Shown piece by piece: positions 18,284 to 28,553 of a stretch of DNA of 40,580 nucleotides. The notes under the pieces were generated by a model. The model saw only the letters and a program-made list of their open reading frames with translations. It made no database searches and was not told where the DNA came from. The translations under genes were made by a program, and so were the position numbers. This DNA is from Clostridia bacterium (GTDB lineage Bacteria; Bacillota; Clostridia; UBA1381), in contig JALEPO010000089.1 of NCBI GenBank assembly GCA_022768695.1, forward strand, positions 1 to 40,580. The letters run 5' to 3'. The number at the start of each line of letters is the position of its first letter. The first letter of the stretch is position 1.

Positions 18284-18493
18284 TTGGTGCTTCTCCTTTT
18301 CGCATTTTTGCATAGCATCTATTTATCCATTGTATCACTTTATCATAATTATTTCAATGATAAATAAATTAATTTACATATTTTTATTAATATTCACAAA
18401 TTTGAAATATTTTATTGATTGACTTATATGAAAAAAAGTGATAAAATAATAATATATGCTATTTATTAAGGATAAGAATGGGAGGACTTTTCA

Positions 18494-21400
18494 ATGAAGA
18501 AAAAATTTTCATTGGCGGCATTGCTTATAATGCTGCTTTCAATGGCATTTTCCGCCATTGCTTCTGCCGAATCCTTTACGGACATTAATGACAGTAAGTA
18601 CAGAGAAGCAATTATAACGCTTTCAAAGCTTAACGTTATCAATGGCTACGAGGAAAGTGACGGCACAAACACTTTTAGACCTGATAACACAATTACCAGA
18701 GCTGAATTTACAAAAATGCTTGTATGTATGATGGGATACGAGGACAAGCCTGTTTATAATTCGGCGCCCTTTAATGACATTGATATGTGGGCAAAGAATT
18801 TTATTAACACAGCCTATTCGCTCGGAATAATAAACGGAATGAGTGATGAGGAATTTATGCCGGACGACCCAGTTACATATGAGCAGGCACAAAAAATGAT
18901 GGTTTGCGCCTTAGGCTATGTAGATACCGCCGAATCAAAGGGTGGCTGGCCTAACGGATACACTCAGACTGCCGCTTCTCTAAAGCTTAAGGACCATATT
19001 TCAGGCACAAGCGATAAAGACGCAGCACCCAGAGGCGTTATTGCACAGCTTATGTATAACTCGCTTGAGGTAGAATTGATGGAATACCAGAATGCGCAGT
19101 GGGTTCCCACAGAAAAAACATTTCTTACCGATTACCTTAATGTAGTCAAGCTAAAGGGCACACTTGTCGGGGTTGAAGATTTCGTTTCCAGCGAATGTAC
19201 GGTTAAGCTTGCAAACCGTCAGATGGATATAATGAACGCTTCCGGCGAGGAAATAATTATCGATTTCTCAGACTATACGAAAAACGTTACTGATTTAAAC
19301 AAATTCCTTGGCAATATTATTACGATTTATTACAGACTGGATAAACTAAGCGATCATAAAACGCTTATTGCTATAGACGATGAAACAACAAAAAATACGG
19401 AATTTGAAGTAAACTTCGATAAAATTATAAGCTACAACGGCACAACGTTGGTTTATGATGAAAACGGTAAAAAGAAAAGCATAAAGGTAAGCACAAAAAA
19501 TGCTTCGGTAAGATACAACGGAAAGCCAATCAGCACAGATACAATCACTCTCGGCAATAACGATTATTCATTGTCAGAGGCTGTTGAGCAGTGGCTTTCA
19601 CCTGACAGCGAGCACTTTATATACGGCGATGTAAAGCTTACCGACAGCGGTTCGGACGGCGATATAAATCTTATTCAGATTTATAACTATGAAACAATCG
19701 TTGCATATCAGGCTCCCAAAACCTCAGATTACAAAATTACAGATAAGTTAGTTTCCGGAAGAAGCATTATTCTCGACCCTAACAGCTCGGAATATTCATA
19801 CACCGTTCAGAAAAACGGTTCACAAATAGAGCTGACAGCTATCGCAGCCGGCGATGTAGTTCTTTACGCAAAAAGTCTTGACGGTTCGTTATACACAGTC
19901 TATGTTACATCAAAGCCGGTTAAGGGTTCTATATCCACTACCGAAGAAGGATATATGTACATAGGCACTGATAAATACAAAATCGGCAGTATGTGCGAGG
20001 ATTACATAAACAAAAATCAATCGGGAAAAAGCATAAAGGTTGGTGTTTCGGGAACTTTCTATCTTGATATGTATAATACGGTTGTTTACGGTACAATTGA
20101 TACCGCAACAGAAAATCGTCCTTACGCATATATTGCAAATGCGTTTGTAGAAGAATGCGAAGACGCAGGTTATATTACACTTTACACCAACGGCACCGCC
20201 GCAAAAACCTACCAGCTGAAGGATAAGGTAAGATTAAACGGCAGCACCATGGATTACGACGCAGCTGTTGAGCATCTTGAGCAATCGGCTAAGTACAATA
20301 ACGCTGACGCTGAGGAATCAATGGCACAGGCAATATACGGCTCAGATAAGCCTAATATAACATCATGCTCACAGGTTGCAAGAGTTACAATTTCAAACAA
20401 CCTTGTAACAAGCATAGTCACACTTGACGCAGAAACAACCGGTACACAGAACGAAAGCACTGACACTATCGTCAAATACAGCGACCTTGATCAATATATA
20501 TTCTCAGCATCGGGCGGAACTGCATCAACAAAAAAAGGAAGCTTTAAAACTTTGGGCAGTACAACAAGCTCAACAGTGTTCTCAACCGATTCTTCAACAA
20601 CAGTAATATTTGTCCCGAAGGACAGAAAGGACAAAAACGGCTATGCTTCAAAGAACTTTACAAATAATACAAAATATTACGTTGAAGCATACGACTTAAA
20701 ATCTTCTAAAATTGCCGGTCTTGTTCTTGTTTATTCAAACAAGGATAATTCGGTTACAGAGGTTTCAAGAGCAACAAACTTCGGTATAGTGTCAGCACTT
20801 CCGTCATCAAGCTATAATACCGAAACCGATGAATCCGCACAGGAAATAAGCGTTTATTACGGTCCCGGCAATGATGCGCAGACAACGGTAAAATCATGGC
20901 AGACACTTACAGAAACAGAGTTCTCGGATATAGTAGTGGGCGATGTTATTCAGTTTGCATATGACACCTCAAAGCGTGTCAAAGACAGAATTAACAATAT
21001 TAAATTCAATGATATTGCAGCTGTTCTTGACGGTAACGTACAAAATGACGGCAAGCTTTACGACTGGAACGAGGAACAGGAGCCTACCGAGGAAAACAAC
21101 TATCAGTCATATAAATTTGACTACAGATATAAGACTCTTGACGCAGGCGGCAAGCCTTCATGGAACGCTGATGCAAACCAATACCGGGATGAAATTTATA
21201 CAAGCAGCTCAATCTCCACCATCTACTCAAGAGCTTGTATGTATAATGTAAGTCAGGTATTTGAGGATGAGAAGAAGCTGTACGTTACAAAGAACGGCTT
21301 CGACAGTGAAGGAAACGTTGACGATACAGATTATGAAGAGGTTGAAATAACCTCCTCAACAAAAATTATCCGCATGGAATCAAACAGAGAGGAGTTAAGC

Positions 21401-21535
21401 AAATATGCGGAGGATACTACCACCGAGATGGCATTTACTGATTTGAAATCGGCTCAGTATTACGGCAAGGATTGCTCAAAAATTCTTGTTTGCTCATCAA
21501 AAGGTGTTGCTAAATTGATTGTTGTATATAATTAA
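18494..21535 (+). CDS. Secreted S-layer-homology (SLH) domain protein
   Basis: Signal peptide MKKKFSLAALLIMLLSMAFSAIASA, then two SLH repeats (FTDINDSKYREAIITLSKLNVINGYE..FRPDNTITRAEFTKML; FNDIDMWAKNFINTAYSLGIINGMSDEEFMPDDPVTYEQAQKMM). Confidence 0.92.
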   Translation: MKKKFSLAALLIMLLSMAFSAIASAESFTDINDSKYREAIITLSKLNVINGYEESDGTNTFRPDNTITRAEFTKMLVCMMGYEDKPVYNSAPFNDIDMWAKNFINTAYSLGIINGMSDEEFMPDDPVTYEQAQKMMVCALGYVDTAESKGGWPNGYTQTAASLKLKDHISGTSDKDAAPRGVIAQLMYNSLEVELMEYQNAQWVPTEKTFLTDYLNVVKLKGTLVGVEDFVSSECTVKLANRQMDIMNASGEEIIIDFSDYTKNVTDLNKFLGNIITIYYRLDKLSDHKTLIAIDDETTKNTEFEVNFDKIISYNGTTLVYDENGKKKSIKVSTKNASVRYNGKPISTDTITLGNNDYSLSEAVEQWLSPDSEHFIYGDVKLTDSGSDGDINLIQIYNYETIVAYQAPKTSDYKITDKLVSGRSIILDPNSSEYSYTVQKNGSQIELTAIAAGDVVLYAKSLDGSLYTVYVTSKPVKGSISTTEEGYMYIGTDKYKIGSMCEDYINKNQSGKSIKVGVSGTFYLDMYNTVVYGTIDTATENRPYAYIANAFVEECEDAGYITLYTNGTAAKTYQLKDKVRLNGSTMDYDAAVEHLEQSAKYNNADAEESMAQAIYGSDKPNITSCSQVARVTISNNLVTSIVTLDAETTGTQNESTDTIVKYSDLDQYIFSASGGTASTKKGSFKTLGSTTSSTVFSTDSSTTVIFVPKDRKDKNGYASKNFTNNTKYYVEAYDLKSSKIAGLVLVYSNKDNSVTEVSRATNFGIVSALPSSSYNTETDESAQEISVYYGPGNDAQTTVKSWQTLTETEFSDIVVGDVIQFAYDTSKRVKDRINNIKFNDIAAVLDGNVQNDGKLYDWNEEQEPTEENNYQSYKFDYRYKTLDAGGKPSWNADANQYRDEIYTSSSISTIYSRACMYNVSQVFEDEKKLYVTKNGFDSEGNVDDTDYEEVEITSSTKIIRMESNREELSKYAEDTTTEMAFTDLKSAQYYGKDCSKILVCSSKGVAKLIVVYN

Positions 21536-21540
21536 CGCAA

Positions 21541-21577
21541 AAAAAAGGAAATTCCCATATGGAATTTCCTTTTTTTA
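21541..21577. terminator. Bidirectional terminator between the SLH gene and the clpC-like gene
   Basis: AAAAAAGGAAATTCC-CATAT-GGAATTTCCTTTTTTT. Confidence 0.9.
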
Positions 21578-21581
21578 TTCA

Positions 21582-23927
21582 TCACTGTGCCATCAAAACA
21601 GCATTAAGGGTAATTTCCTTTCCGTTCGCATCTGCGGTAATTTGTGTTCCCTCTTGAATTTGTCCCATAAGCGAAAGCTTCGCAAGCTTATCCTCAAGCA
21701 GCTTCTGTATAGCGCGCTTTAACGGTCTTGCGCCATATTTTTTATCATATCCATGATTTAATATCAATTCCTTAGCCTTATCCGTAACAATAAGCTCAGC
21801 GCCCTTTTCATTAAGCTTTTCAACAATATCCTTAAGCAACAGGTTAATAATCTGACGAAGCTCCGCTTGTGTAAGCGGCTTAAAGGTTACTATCTCGTCA
21901 ATTCTGTTCAGAAATTCAGGCTTGAAGAACTGCTTCAGGCTCTTATCGACATTATCCGCCATTGTAAGCGTATCATCCGACATAAATCCCGGAGCGGTAC
22001 TCTTAAATTCAGAACCGGCATTTGTTGTCATAATGATAATAGTGTTTTCAAAATTAACTATCTTGCCGTGACTGTCAGCAATTCTTCCGTCGTCAAGGAT
22101 TTGCAGGAATAAATTAAATACCTCAGGATGCGCCTTTTCAATCTCATCAAGCAGAATTACGGAATACGGCTTTCTGCGCACCTTTTCGGTAAGCTGACCG
22201 GCATCGTCATATCCGACATATCCCGGCGGCGAGCCGTTAAGCTTTGATACAGCATGCTTCTCCATATATTCCGACATATCTATTCTTATTAAAGCTTCCT
22301 CGGTATCAAACATTACCTCTGCAATAGTTTTTACAAGCTCTGTTTTACCCACTCCTGTAGGACCGGCAAATATAAAGGATACCGGTCTTTTTTTGTTTGT
22401 TATATCCGCTCTGCCGCGACGGATTGCCTGCGAAACAGCATTCACCGCTTCATCCTGACCTATAACGCGCTGATGAATTCTATCCTCAAGATTAAGCAGC
22501 TTCTGTGATTCATCCTCTGTAAGTCTGTGTACGGGTATCTTCGTCCAGCCCTCAATAACAGCCGCAATATCATCAAATGTAATTTCAACGTTTGCCGCAT
22601 CGGCCTCCGTCTTTGCAATGCTCTGTTCAAGCTGAAGCTTCTCGGTTTTTAAGTTTGCGACCTTTTCAAAATCAGCCTTTTCCGTAGCCTCCTCGGTCTT
22701 TAGATCCAAATCCGCAAGACGCTCCTTTAGCAGCTTCACTTCATAAATCGCCTTATTTTTCAAATTTACCTTTGAGCCGGCCTCATCGATTACGTCAATC
22801 GCTTTGTCAGGTAAAAATCTGTCAGTAATATATCTTTCCGACATTCTTACCGCATCTTCTATTATTCTGTCTGATATTTTTACCTTATGGTAATCCTCAT
22901 AATAATCCTTAATTCCTTTTAATATCTCTATGCTTTCATCAATAGACGGCTCGTCTATAAGCACCGGCTGAAAACGTCTTTCAAGAGCGGAATCTTTTTC
23001 GATATGCTTACGGTATTCTGTCAGAGTAGTTGCGCCTATAATCTGAATTTCACCGCGCGCCAGCGCCGGCTTGAGAATATTAGCCGCGCTCATTGCGCCC
23101 TCGGCATCTCCTGCCGCAACTATATTATGAATTTCATCTATAACAAGAATAACGTTGCCCATTTCCTTTGCTTCGTTGAGCAGACTTTTCAATCTTGCTT
23201 CAAACTGACCTCTAAACTGAGTTCCGGCAACAATTGCGGTAAAGTCAAGCAAATAGAGCTGATAACCAAACAGCTTAGGCGGAACCTGCTTTTCATAAAT
23301 TCTGCACGCCAGTCCCTCCGCAACCGCAGTTTTACCAACACCCGGTTCACCTAAAAGAACCGGATTATTCTTTGAACGTCTGTTTAGAATCTGAATTACA
23401 CGCTCAATCTCCACATCACGGCTTACAACACGGTCAACCTCTCCATGAGCCGCTTTCTCGGTAAGATTTGTGCCATAAGTATCAAGCATACTTTTTTTCT
23501 TCTTTTTATTGTTTTTTTTCTTTTTATCGGTTTCGCTTCCGTCTTGCTGAACGTTATCCGGTTTTTCTCCGCCGTTCATAAAATTAAACGGAAGATTTCC
23601 GAAAAGTCCGCCGAACATATCCCCCATAGGAGCAGTTGCGGCGCCGCCTTCGTCGTCCTCGCCTCCGTTTACCATTTCTATCATCGATTGCAAATCACCG
23701 CCCTGCGATATATCGCCCATATTTTCAAAAAACTCTGACATCTGATTATTTAGAGAATCCAAATCCTCATCAGACATACCAAGATTATTTATCATCCTAT
23801 TCAGCGGAGCAATACCAAGACTTTTCGCGCACGACAGACACAGTCCCTCGTATGTTGTTTTATCTCCCTCCATTCTTGTTATATACAAAACGGCGGGATT
23901 TTTTTTACATCTCGTGCATAAATCCAT
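21582..23927 (-). CDS. ClpC-like double AAA+ unfoldase with N-terminal CxxC zinc-finger module
   Basis: Two Walker A/B sets ([43 protein letters not shown]); N-terminus [21 protein letters not shown]...[15 protein letters not shown]-like middle region. Confidence 0.93.
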   Translation of the reverse strand: MDLCTRCKKNPAVLYITRMEGDKTTYEGLCLSCAKSLGIAPLNRMINNLGMSDEDLDSLNNQMSEFFENMGDISQGGDLQSMIEMVNGGEDDEGGAATAPMGDMFGGLFGNLPFNFMNGGEKPDNVQQDGSETDKKKKNNKKKKKSMLDTYGTNLTEKAAHGEVDRVVSRDVEIERVIQILNRRSKNNPVLLGEPGVGKTAVAEGLACRIYEKQVPPKLFGYQLYLLDFTAIVAGTQFRGQFEARLKSLLNEAKEMGNVILVIDEIHNIVAAGDAEGAMSAANILKPALARGEIQIIGATTLTEYRKHIEKDSALERRFQPVLIDEPSIDESIEILKGIKDYYEDYHKVKISDRIIEDAVRMSERYITDRFLPDKAIDVIDEAGSKVNLKNKAIYEVKLLKERLADLDLKTEEATEKADFEKVANLKTEKLQLEQSIAKTEADAANVEITFDDIAAVIEGWTKIPVHRLTEDESQKLLNLEDRIHQRVIGQDEAVNAVSQAIRRGRADITNKKRPVSFIFAGPTGVGKTELVKTIAEVMFDTEEALIRIDMSEYMEKHAVSKLNGSPPGYVGYDDAGQLTEKVRRKPYSVILLDEIEKAHPEVFNLFLQILDDGRIADSHGKIVNFENTIIIMTTNAGSEFKSTAPGFMSDDTLTMADNVDKSLKQFFKPEFLNRIDEIVTFKPLTQAELRQIINLLLKDIVEKLNEKGAELIVTDKAKELILNHGYDKKYGARPLKRAIQKLLEDKLAKLSLMGQIQEGTQITADANGKEITLNAVLMAQ

Positions 23928-24239
23928 TATTTATAATCCTTTCTGATTTCATATGCTTCTATATTATTTTTCAATAAGCGGCAAAACCGCATCATTCAAC
24001 AGCGGCGGATAGTATCACCGCTGAAAAAGAGTAAGCGGCATCCGTCGGCTAAAATACGGTGGATGTCTTGCTTTTAGTTATATCATTTTTTTATTATACC
24101 ATACTTAATTAAATATTTAAAGTCTTTTTTAATGAATTAACAAACTGTTAATTTTTTTGTAAAAGCCAAAGTTAATTGGAATATTTTACCATGAAATACC
24201 ATATACATATACAAATATAATTGCAAAAGGAATGATAAT

Positions 24240-24401
24240 ATGAAAACACAAGCCATTAAAAACAATAAATATATCGCAGTTACAATGTACAGAAGACGCG
24301 AAAAGATTAAACAATTAAAATCTCAGCTTGCAACATTCTTTTTTTGTATATCTGTATTTTGTACCATAATATATTTAGTTATATCCTCCCTGCATTTCTA
24401 A
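24240..24401 (+). CDS. Small single-TM basic membrane protein (53 aa)
   Basis: MKTQAIKNNKYIAVTMYRRREKIKQLKSQLATFFFCISVFCTIIYLVISSLHF*; AAAAGGA SD 8-10 nt upstream; below the ORF-track cutoff. Confidence 0.6.
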   Translation: MKTQAIKNNKYIAVTMYRRREKIKQLKSQLATFFFCISVFCTIIYLVISSLHF

Positions 24402-24533
24402 CTGTATAATTTATGATAAAACTATACAGAATATTACTTCTACTGTAATAGCTTTTAATTTATTTTGCTTATTGATTTTTAACGCCGAAGGGGATAAAAT
24501 AGTTCATTATACACCCATTAAGGAGGTAATGCT

Positions 24534-25805
24534 GTGCCGGATAGTAATTTATTTCTTACAATATTCAGTATAATATTGCAAATATTTTCTCTGTCAATAG
24601 GTATATACTATTTGATTGTGGGATTTTTTGGTTTTCTTCCAGCAAAAAAATATAAGCAGGTATCTGATAAAATACATAAATTTGCGCTTATTGTATCAGC
24701 GCATAATGAGGAGTCTGTAATTGCCAATATGGTAACCTCTCTTAAATCTCTTGACTATCCCAAAGACGCATACGATATTTTTGTGATAGCAGATAACTGC
24801 GATGACAGCACCGCGGATAAAGCGCGGGCTGCCGGTGCGATTGTGTATGAGCGTTTTAACCAAAAGCTTCGCGGCAAGGGCTTCGCTCTTGAATGGATGT
24901 TTGAAAAGCTATATAATATGGAAAAAAAATATGATTACATATCCGTATTTGATGCCGATAATTTAATAGACGCAAATTTTCTTAAAGCAATGAATAAAAA
25001 GGCAAATCAGGGCTTCAAGGTTGTTCAGGGCTTTCTTGACAGCAAAAACCCCTATGATTCGTGGATAACCGCCGCCTATTCCTATTCATTCTGGAGTATA
25101 AACAGGATTTTTCAGCTTGCAAGACATAATCTTGGGCTTTGCTGCCAGCTTTCCGGAACGGGATTTATTATCTCGCTTGAAACATTGCAAAAGCTTGGCT
25201 GGGGCGCAACCTGTCTTACAGAGGATATGGAATTTACAATGAAGCTGTCGCTTAACGATGAAAAAGCGGCATTTGCCTATGATGCCGTTGTATATGATGA
25301 AAAACCGCTTACTTTAAAGCAGTCGTGGAATCAGCGCGTGCGGTGGATGCAAGGGCACTGTGATGTTGCGTCCAGATATTTTTTCAGGCTTATTAAAAAA
25401 GGAATTAAAGAAAAAAAGCTTAACTGCATAGACTGTGCGGTATATCTTGTTCAACCTATAAGAATAATCGCTGTAGGAATAATAACCTTTTTTGCATATG
25501 CTCAGACCTTTTATCCCGACGGCAGCATTGGGTTTGTACAGCTTTCATATTTATTTGATAATTCATTTATATGGAGCATAATAGTATTGATACAGTTTCT
25601 TTATACACCTTTTGTTGTATGGTATGAGCGGCGTAAAATCAGCTTTAAAATGATTTTGTACTATTTTACATATATATTATATAACTTTACATGGGCTCCG
25701 ATTGCAATTCAGGGATTTTTAAAAAAGAACAAAACAGAATGGAGTCATACCAAGCACACGCGCGCCATAACTATGGATGAGCTTAATGAAATGAACCGGG
25801 CATAA
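24534..25805 (+). CDS. Family 2 glycosyltransferase (processive, QxxRW type), membrane
   Basis: SAHNEESVIANMVTSL, DNCDDSTADKAR, FDADN, TEDMEF, QRVRWMQGH; TM segments; GTG start after AAGGAGG. Confidence 0.93.
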   Translation: MPDSNLFLTIFSIILQIFSLSIGIYYLIVGFFGFLPAKKYKQVSDKIHKFALIVSAHNEESVIANMVTSLKSLDYPKDAYDIFVIADNCDDSTADKARAAGAIVYERFNQKLRGKGFALEWMFEKLYNMEKKYDYISVFDADNLIDANFLKAMNKKANQGFKVVQGFLDSKNPYDSWITAAYSYSFWSINRIFQLARHNLGLCCQLSGTGFIISLETLQKLGWGATCLTEDMEFTMKLSLNDEKAAFAYDAVVYDEKPLTLKQSWNQRVRWMQGHCDVASRYFFRLIKKGIKEKKLNCIDCAVYLVQPIRIIAVGIITFFAYAQTFYPDGSIGFVQLSYLFDNSFIWSIIVLIQFLYTPFVVWYERRKISFKMILYYFTYILYNFTWAPIAIQGFLKKNKTEWSHTKHTRAITMDELNEMNRA

Positions 25806-25982
25806 TATTAAAATTACTGCTTATATTCAAAAAATTCTGAAAAAAAATATATATATAACAGGTTTATTTTATTAATATTTACAGATTTTGAAAAAAAATC
25901 TGATAAATGTATTGATATTTTTAAACATAAATAGTAAAATAAAATTATATTTTCATATAGAATGGATAATTGCAAAGCTGTA

Positions 25983-26011
25983 TTGACTTAACAGTATTTT
26001 TATGATATTAT
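25983..26011 (+). promoter_or_regulatory. Promoter (TTGACT-17-TATTAT) for the second GT2 gene
   Basis: TTGACT taacagtatttttatga TATTAT. Confidence 0.75.
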
Positions 26012-26055
26012 AGCATAAACTTAACATAATCTTAAAATACATACCATAAATAACG

Positions 26056-26170
26056 GTCAGAGCAAATAACGCTTAATTAATCTGCTGTTGTGCCTGACTG
26101 ATGACAATGCTGAAATTTATAATACATTTTATCGGAATATGCGGGGGACATCAGTGTTTTAAATTTCAGC
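26056..26170 (+). promoter_or_regulatory. Candidate structured 5' leader RNA (hairpin plus possible pseudoknot) upstream of the second GT2
   Basis: GTCAG[a]GCA/TGC-CTGAC stem; GCTGAAATTTA (26109-26119) / TAAATTTCAGC (26160-26170); crossing ACTGATG (26097-26103) / CATCAGT (26149-26155). Confidence 0.5.
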
Positions 26171-26209
26171 TTTACTAAGTTCTTGGAAGGATTTACAGAG
26201 GGGAATATA

Positions 26210-27487
26210 ATGATTATAGAAACAGTTGAACATATCGACCTATTGGTTGGCGCACTATTTTTTGTACTGTATTTTTATCAGTTGGTGTATATTATTATAC
26301 CTTTTATCAAGAAGGATAAGCCGCATAAGGAAACTAAGCTTCACAGATATGCGGTATTGATTTCAGCAAGAAATGAGGAAAATGTAATAGCTACGCTTGT
26401 AGACTCTTTGCACCATCAGGATTATCCTCAGGAATTAATTGATATTTATGTGATTGCGGATAACTGTACGGACAAAACAGCTGATGAAGCACAGAAAGCC
26501 GGAGCTATTGTATTTGTCAGAAACGATATGGAAAATGTCGGAAAAGGCTACGCGCTTGACTATGCTTTGCATAAAATTGCCGATGAGCACGATAAGGATT
26601 TCTATGACGGCTTTTTTGTTTTTGACGCCGATAATATCCTTGATACTAACTACATAAGCGCAATGAACCGCACCTTCTCTGACGGTCACAAAATAATCAC
26701 CAGCTACAGAAATTCAACAAATTACGGTACTAATTGGATAACCGCAGGATACGCATTATGGTACATAAGAGAATCGAAATTTCTTAATCATTCGCGTATG
26801 CTGCTAAATTCCGGATGCGCTATATCCGGAACAGGCTTCCTTGTTCATAAAGACGTTATACAGCGAATAGGCGGATGGAAATATTTCCTCTTGACTGAGG
26901 ATATAGAATTTTCAATCGCAAACGCTATGGCAGGAGAAAAAATCGCATTCTGCAGTGATGCAATTCTGTATGACGAACAGCCTCAGACCTTTAAGCAGTC
27001 ATGGACTCAGCGTCTTAGATGGGCAAGAGGATTTTTACAGGTATTCCATAAATACGGTCCGCGTCTTATTGCATCAATCTTTAAAAAGAACCGGTCTACC
27101 TGTTATGATATGACAATGACTATTCTTCCGTCCATATTTATTACTGTACTTATTGCAGTAATAAATGCAGCGGCAGTCATTATCGGAATATGCAGCGGCG
27201 AGGACTGGACTCCGATTGTAAAATCATTGTGTCAGTGGATATTCGGTGCCTATGTTATGATGTTTATGATAGGGCTAATCACCACTATTACCGAAAATAA
27301 ACGTATACATACCAGCACATGGAAAAAAATCAAATATCTCTTTACCTTCCCTATTTTCCTTTTTACATATGCCCCAATTTCAATTGTGGCAATATTTAAA
27401 AATGTTGAATGGGAACCAACAAGACATCATGGTCCTTCGGTAAGTGCTGACAAAATCGAAAAAAACAAAGAAAAGCAAAAAGGTTAA
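26210..27487 (+). CDS. Family 2 glycosyltransferase (processive, QxxRW type), membrane; paralogue of the upstream GT2
   Basis: SARNEENVIATLVDSLHHQDYP, DNCTDKTADEAQKAGA, FDADN, LTEDIEFS, QRLRWARGF; SD GAGGGG. Confidence 0.93.
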   Translation: MIIETVEHIDLLVGALFFVLYFYQLVYIIIPFIKKDKPHKETKLHRYAVLISARNEENVIATLVDSLHHQDYPQELIDIYVIADNCTDKTADEAQKAGAIVFVRNDMENVGKGYALDYALHKIADEHDKDFYDGFFVFDADNILDTNYISAMNRTFSDGHKIITSYRNSTNYGTNWITAGYALWYIRESKFLNHSRMLLNSGCAISGTGFLVHKDVIQRIGGWKYFLLTEDIEFSIANAMAGEKIAFCSDAILYDEQPQTFKQSWTQRLRWARGFLQVFHKYGPRLIASIFKKNRSTCYDMTMTILPSIFITVLIAVINAAAVIIGICSGEDWTPIVKSLCQWIFGAYVMMFMIGLITTITENKRIHTSTWKKIKYLFTFPIFLFTYAPISIVAIFKNVEWEPTRHHGPSVSADKIEKNKEKQKG

Positions 27488-27489
27488 TT

Positions 27490-27573
27490 AAAGGAGCTGT
27501 TGCCTTTAGCGCAGAACGTTCAAAGGCATTAAATGGCATAAAATCTATGCCTGTAAATATTCCCATAATAAAC
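27490..27573 (+). repeat. 84-bp interspersed structured element, copy 2 (directly downstream of GT2, same orientation)
   Basis: Exact reverse complement of 61..144; begins 3 bp after the GT2 stop codon. Confidence 0.93.
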
Positions 27574-27590
27574 TTTTGAAAATAGAGCGA

Positions 27591-27618
27591 ATAGAGCGGT
27601 TTTCCGCTCTATTTTTTT
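27591..27618 (+). terminator. Terminator following repeat copy 2
   Basis: ATAGAGCGG-TTTT-CCGCTCTAT then TTTTTT. Confidence 0.9.
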
Positions 27619-27698
27619 CTCCTATGATAAATATTTATTGATTAAGCGCAAATTATGGTGTATAATATGTATGAAAATATCTTTGAAAGGAATGCGCT

Positions 27699-28553
27699 AT
27701 GGATCTAACATCACCTAAAACAATAAAAAATATTCAGACACAATTCGGATTTACCTTCAAAAAAGGCTTAGGACAGAACTTTCTTACCTCCCCTGCCGTA
27801 TTGGAGGATATTGTTGATGCGGCAGAAATCGACGGCGGTGTTATTGAGGTCGGTCCCGGATTCGGTGTTCTTACAAAGGAGCTTTCCGCTGCCGCAGACA
27901 AGGTTGTTTCAATTGAAATAGATGACCGTCTGCTCGAAGTGCTTGAATATACGCTTGCAGAATGTGACAATGTAAAAATTATAAACGGTGATATTTTAAA
28001 GCTTGATTTGCACAAGCTGTTCGCGGAGGAGTTCCCCAACCAAACCGTAAGCGTTGCGGCAAATCTCCCCTATTATATAACCACACCCATAATAACAAAG
28101 CTTCTTGAGGAGCGTCTGCCCATCAGAAATATAGTGGTTATGGTACAAAAGGAGGTGGCTCAGCGTTTGCAGGCAAAACCCGCTTCCAAGGATTACGGCG
28201 CAGTCACGCTTATGTGCCGTTATTACACAGAGCCTGAAATTGTCACCATTGTTCCGGCAGGATTGTTTGTTCCGCCGCCAAAGGTAGACAGCGCTGTCTT
28301 AAAATTAAAAGTACTGGACAAACCAAGAGTTGATGTAAAAAACGAAAAAATATTTTTCCGTACAATTAAGGCAGCATTTTCGCAAAGACGGAAAACGCTC
28401 CTTAACTGTCTTTCATCGAATTTTTCTTTTTCTAAGGACGAGCTTACAGAAATAATGGAAAGTGCCGGTATAGAGCCGTCAAGACGGGGAGAAACATTAG
28501 ATATCAACGAGTTTGCAAAGCTTTCTGACAAGCTTTGGGAAAGGACAAAATAA
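27699..28553 (+). CDS. rsmA: 16S rRNA (adenine1518-N6/adenine1519-N6)-dimethyltransferase
   Basis: KKGLGQNFLTSPAVLEDIV, GVIEVGPGFGVLTKELS, VAANLPYYITTPIITKLLE. Confidence 0.97.
   Translation: MDLTSPKTIKNIQTQFGFTFKKGLGQNFLTSPAVLEDIVDAAEIDGGVIEVGPGFGVLTKELSAAADKVVSIEIDDRLLEVLEYTLAECDNVKIINGDILKLDLHKLFAEEFPNQTVSVAANLPYYITTPIITKLLEERLPIRNIVVMVQKEVAQRLQAKPASKDYGAVTLMCRYYTEPEIVTIVPAGLFVPPPKVDSAVLKLKVLDKPRVDVKNEKIFFRTIKAAFSQRRKTLLNCLSSNFSFSKDELTEIMESAGIEPSRRGETLDINEFAKLSDKLWERTK

Noticed and set aside
25879-25900. Hairpin CAGATTTT-GAAAAA-AAATCTG between the GT2 genes
   Set aside because: AT-only stem in very AT-rich DNA without a T tract; not distinguishable from chance.
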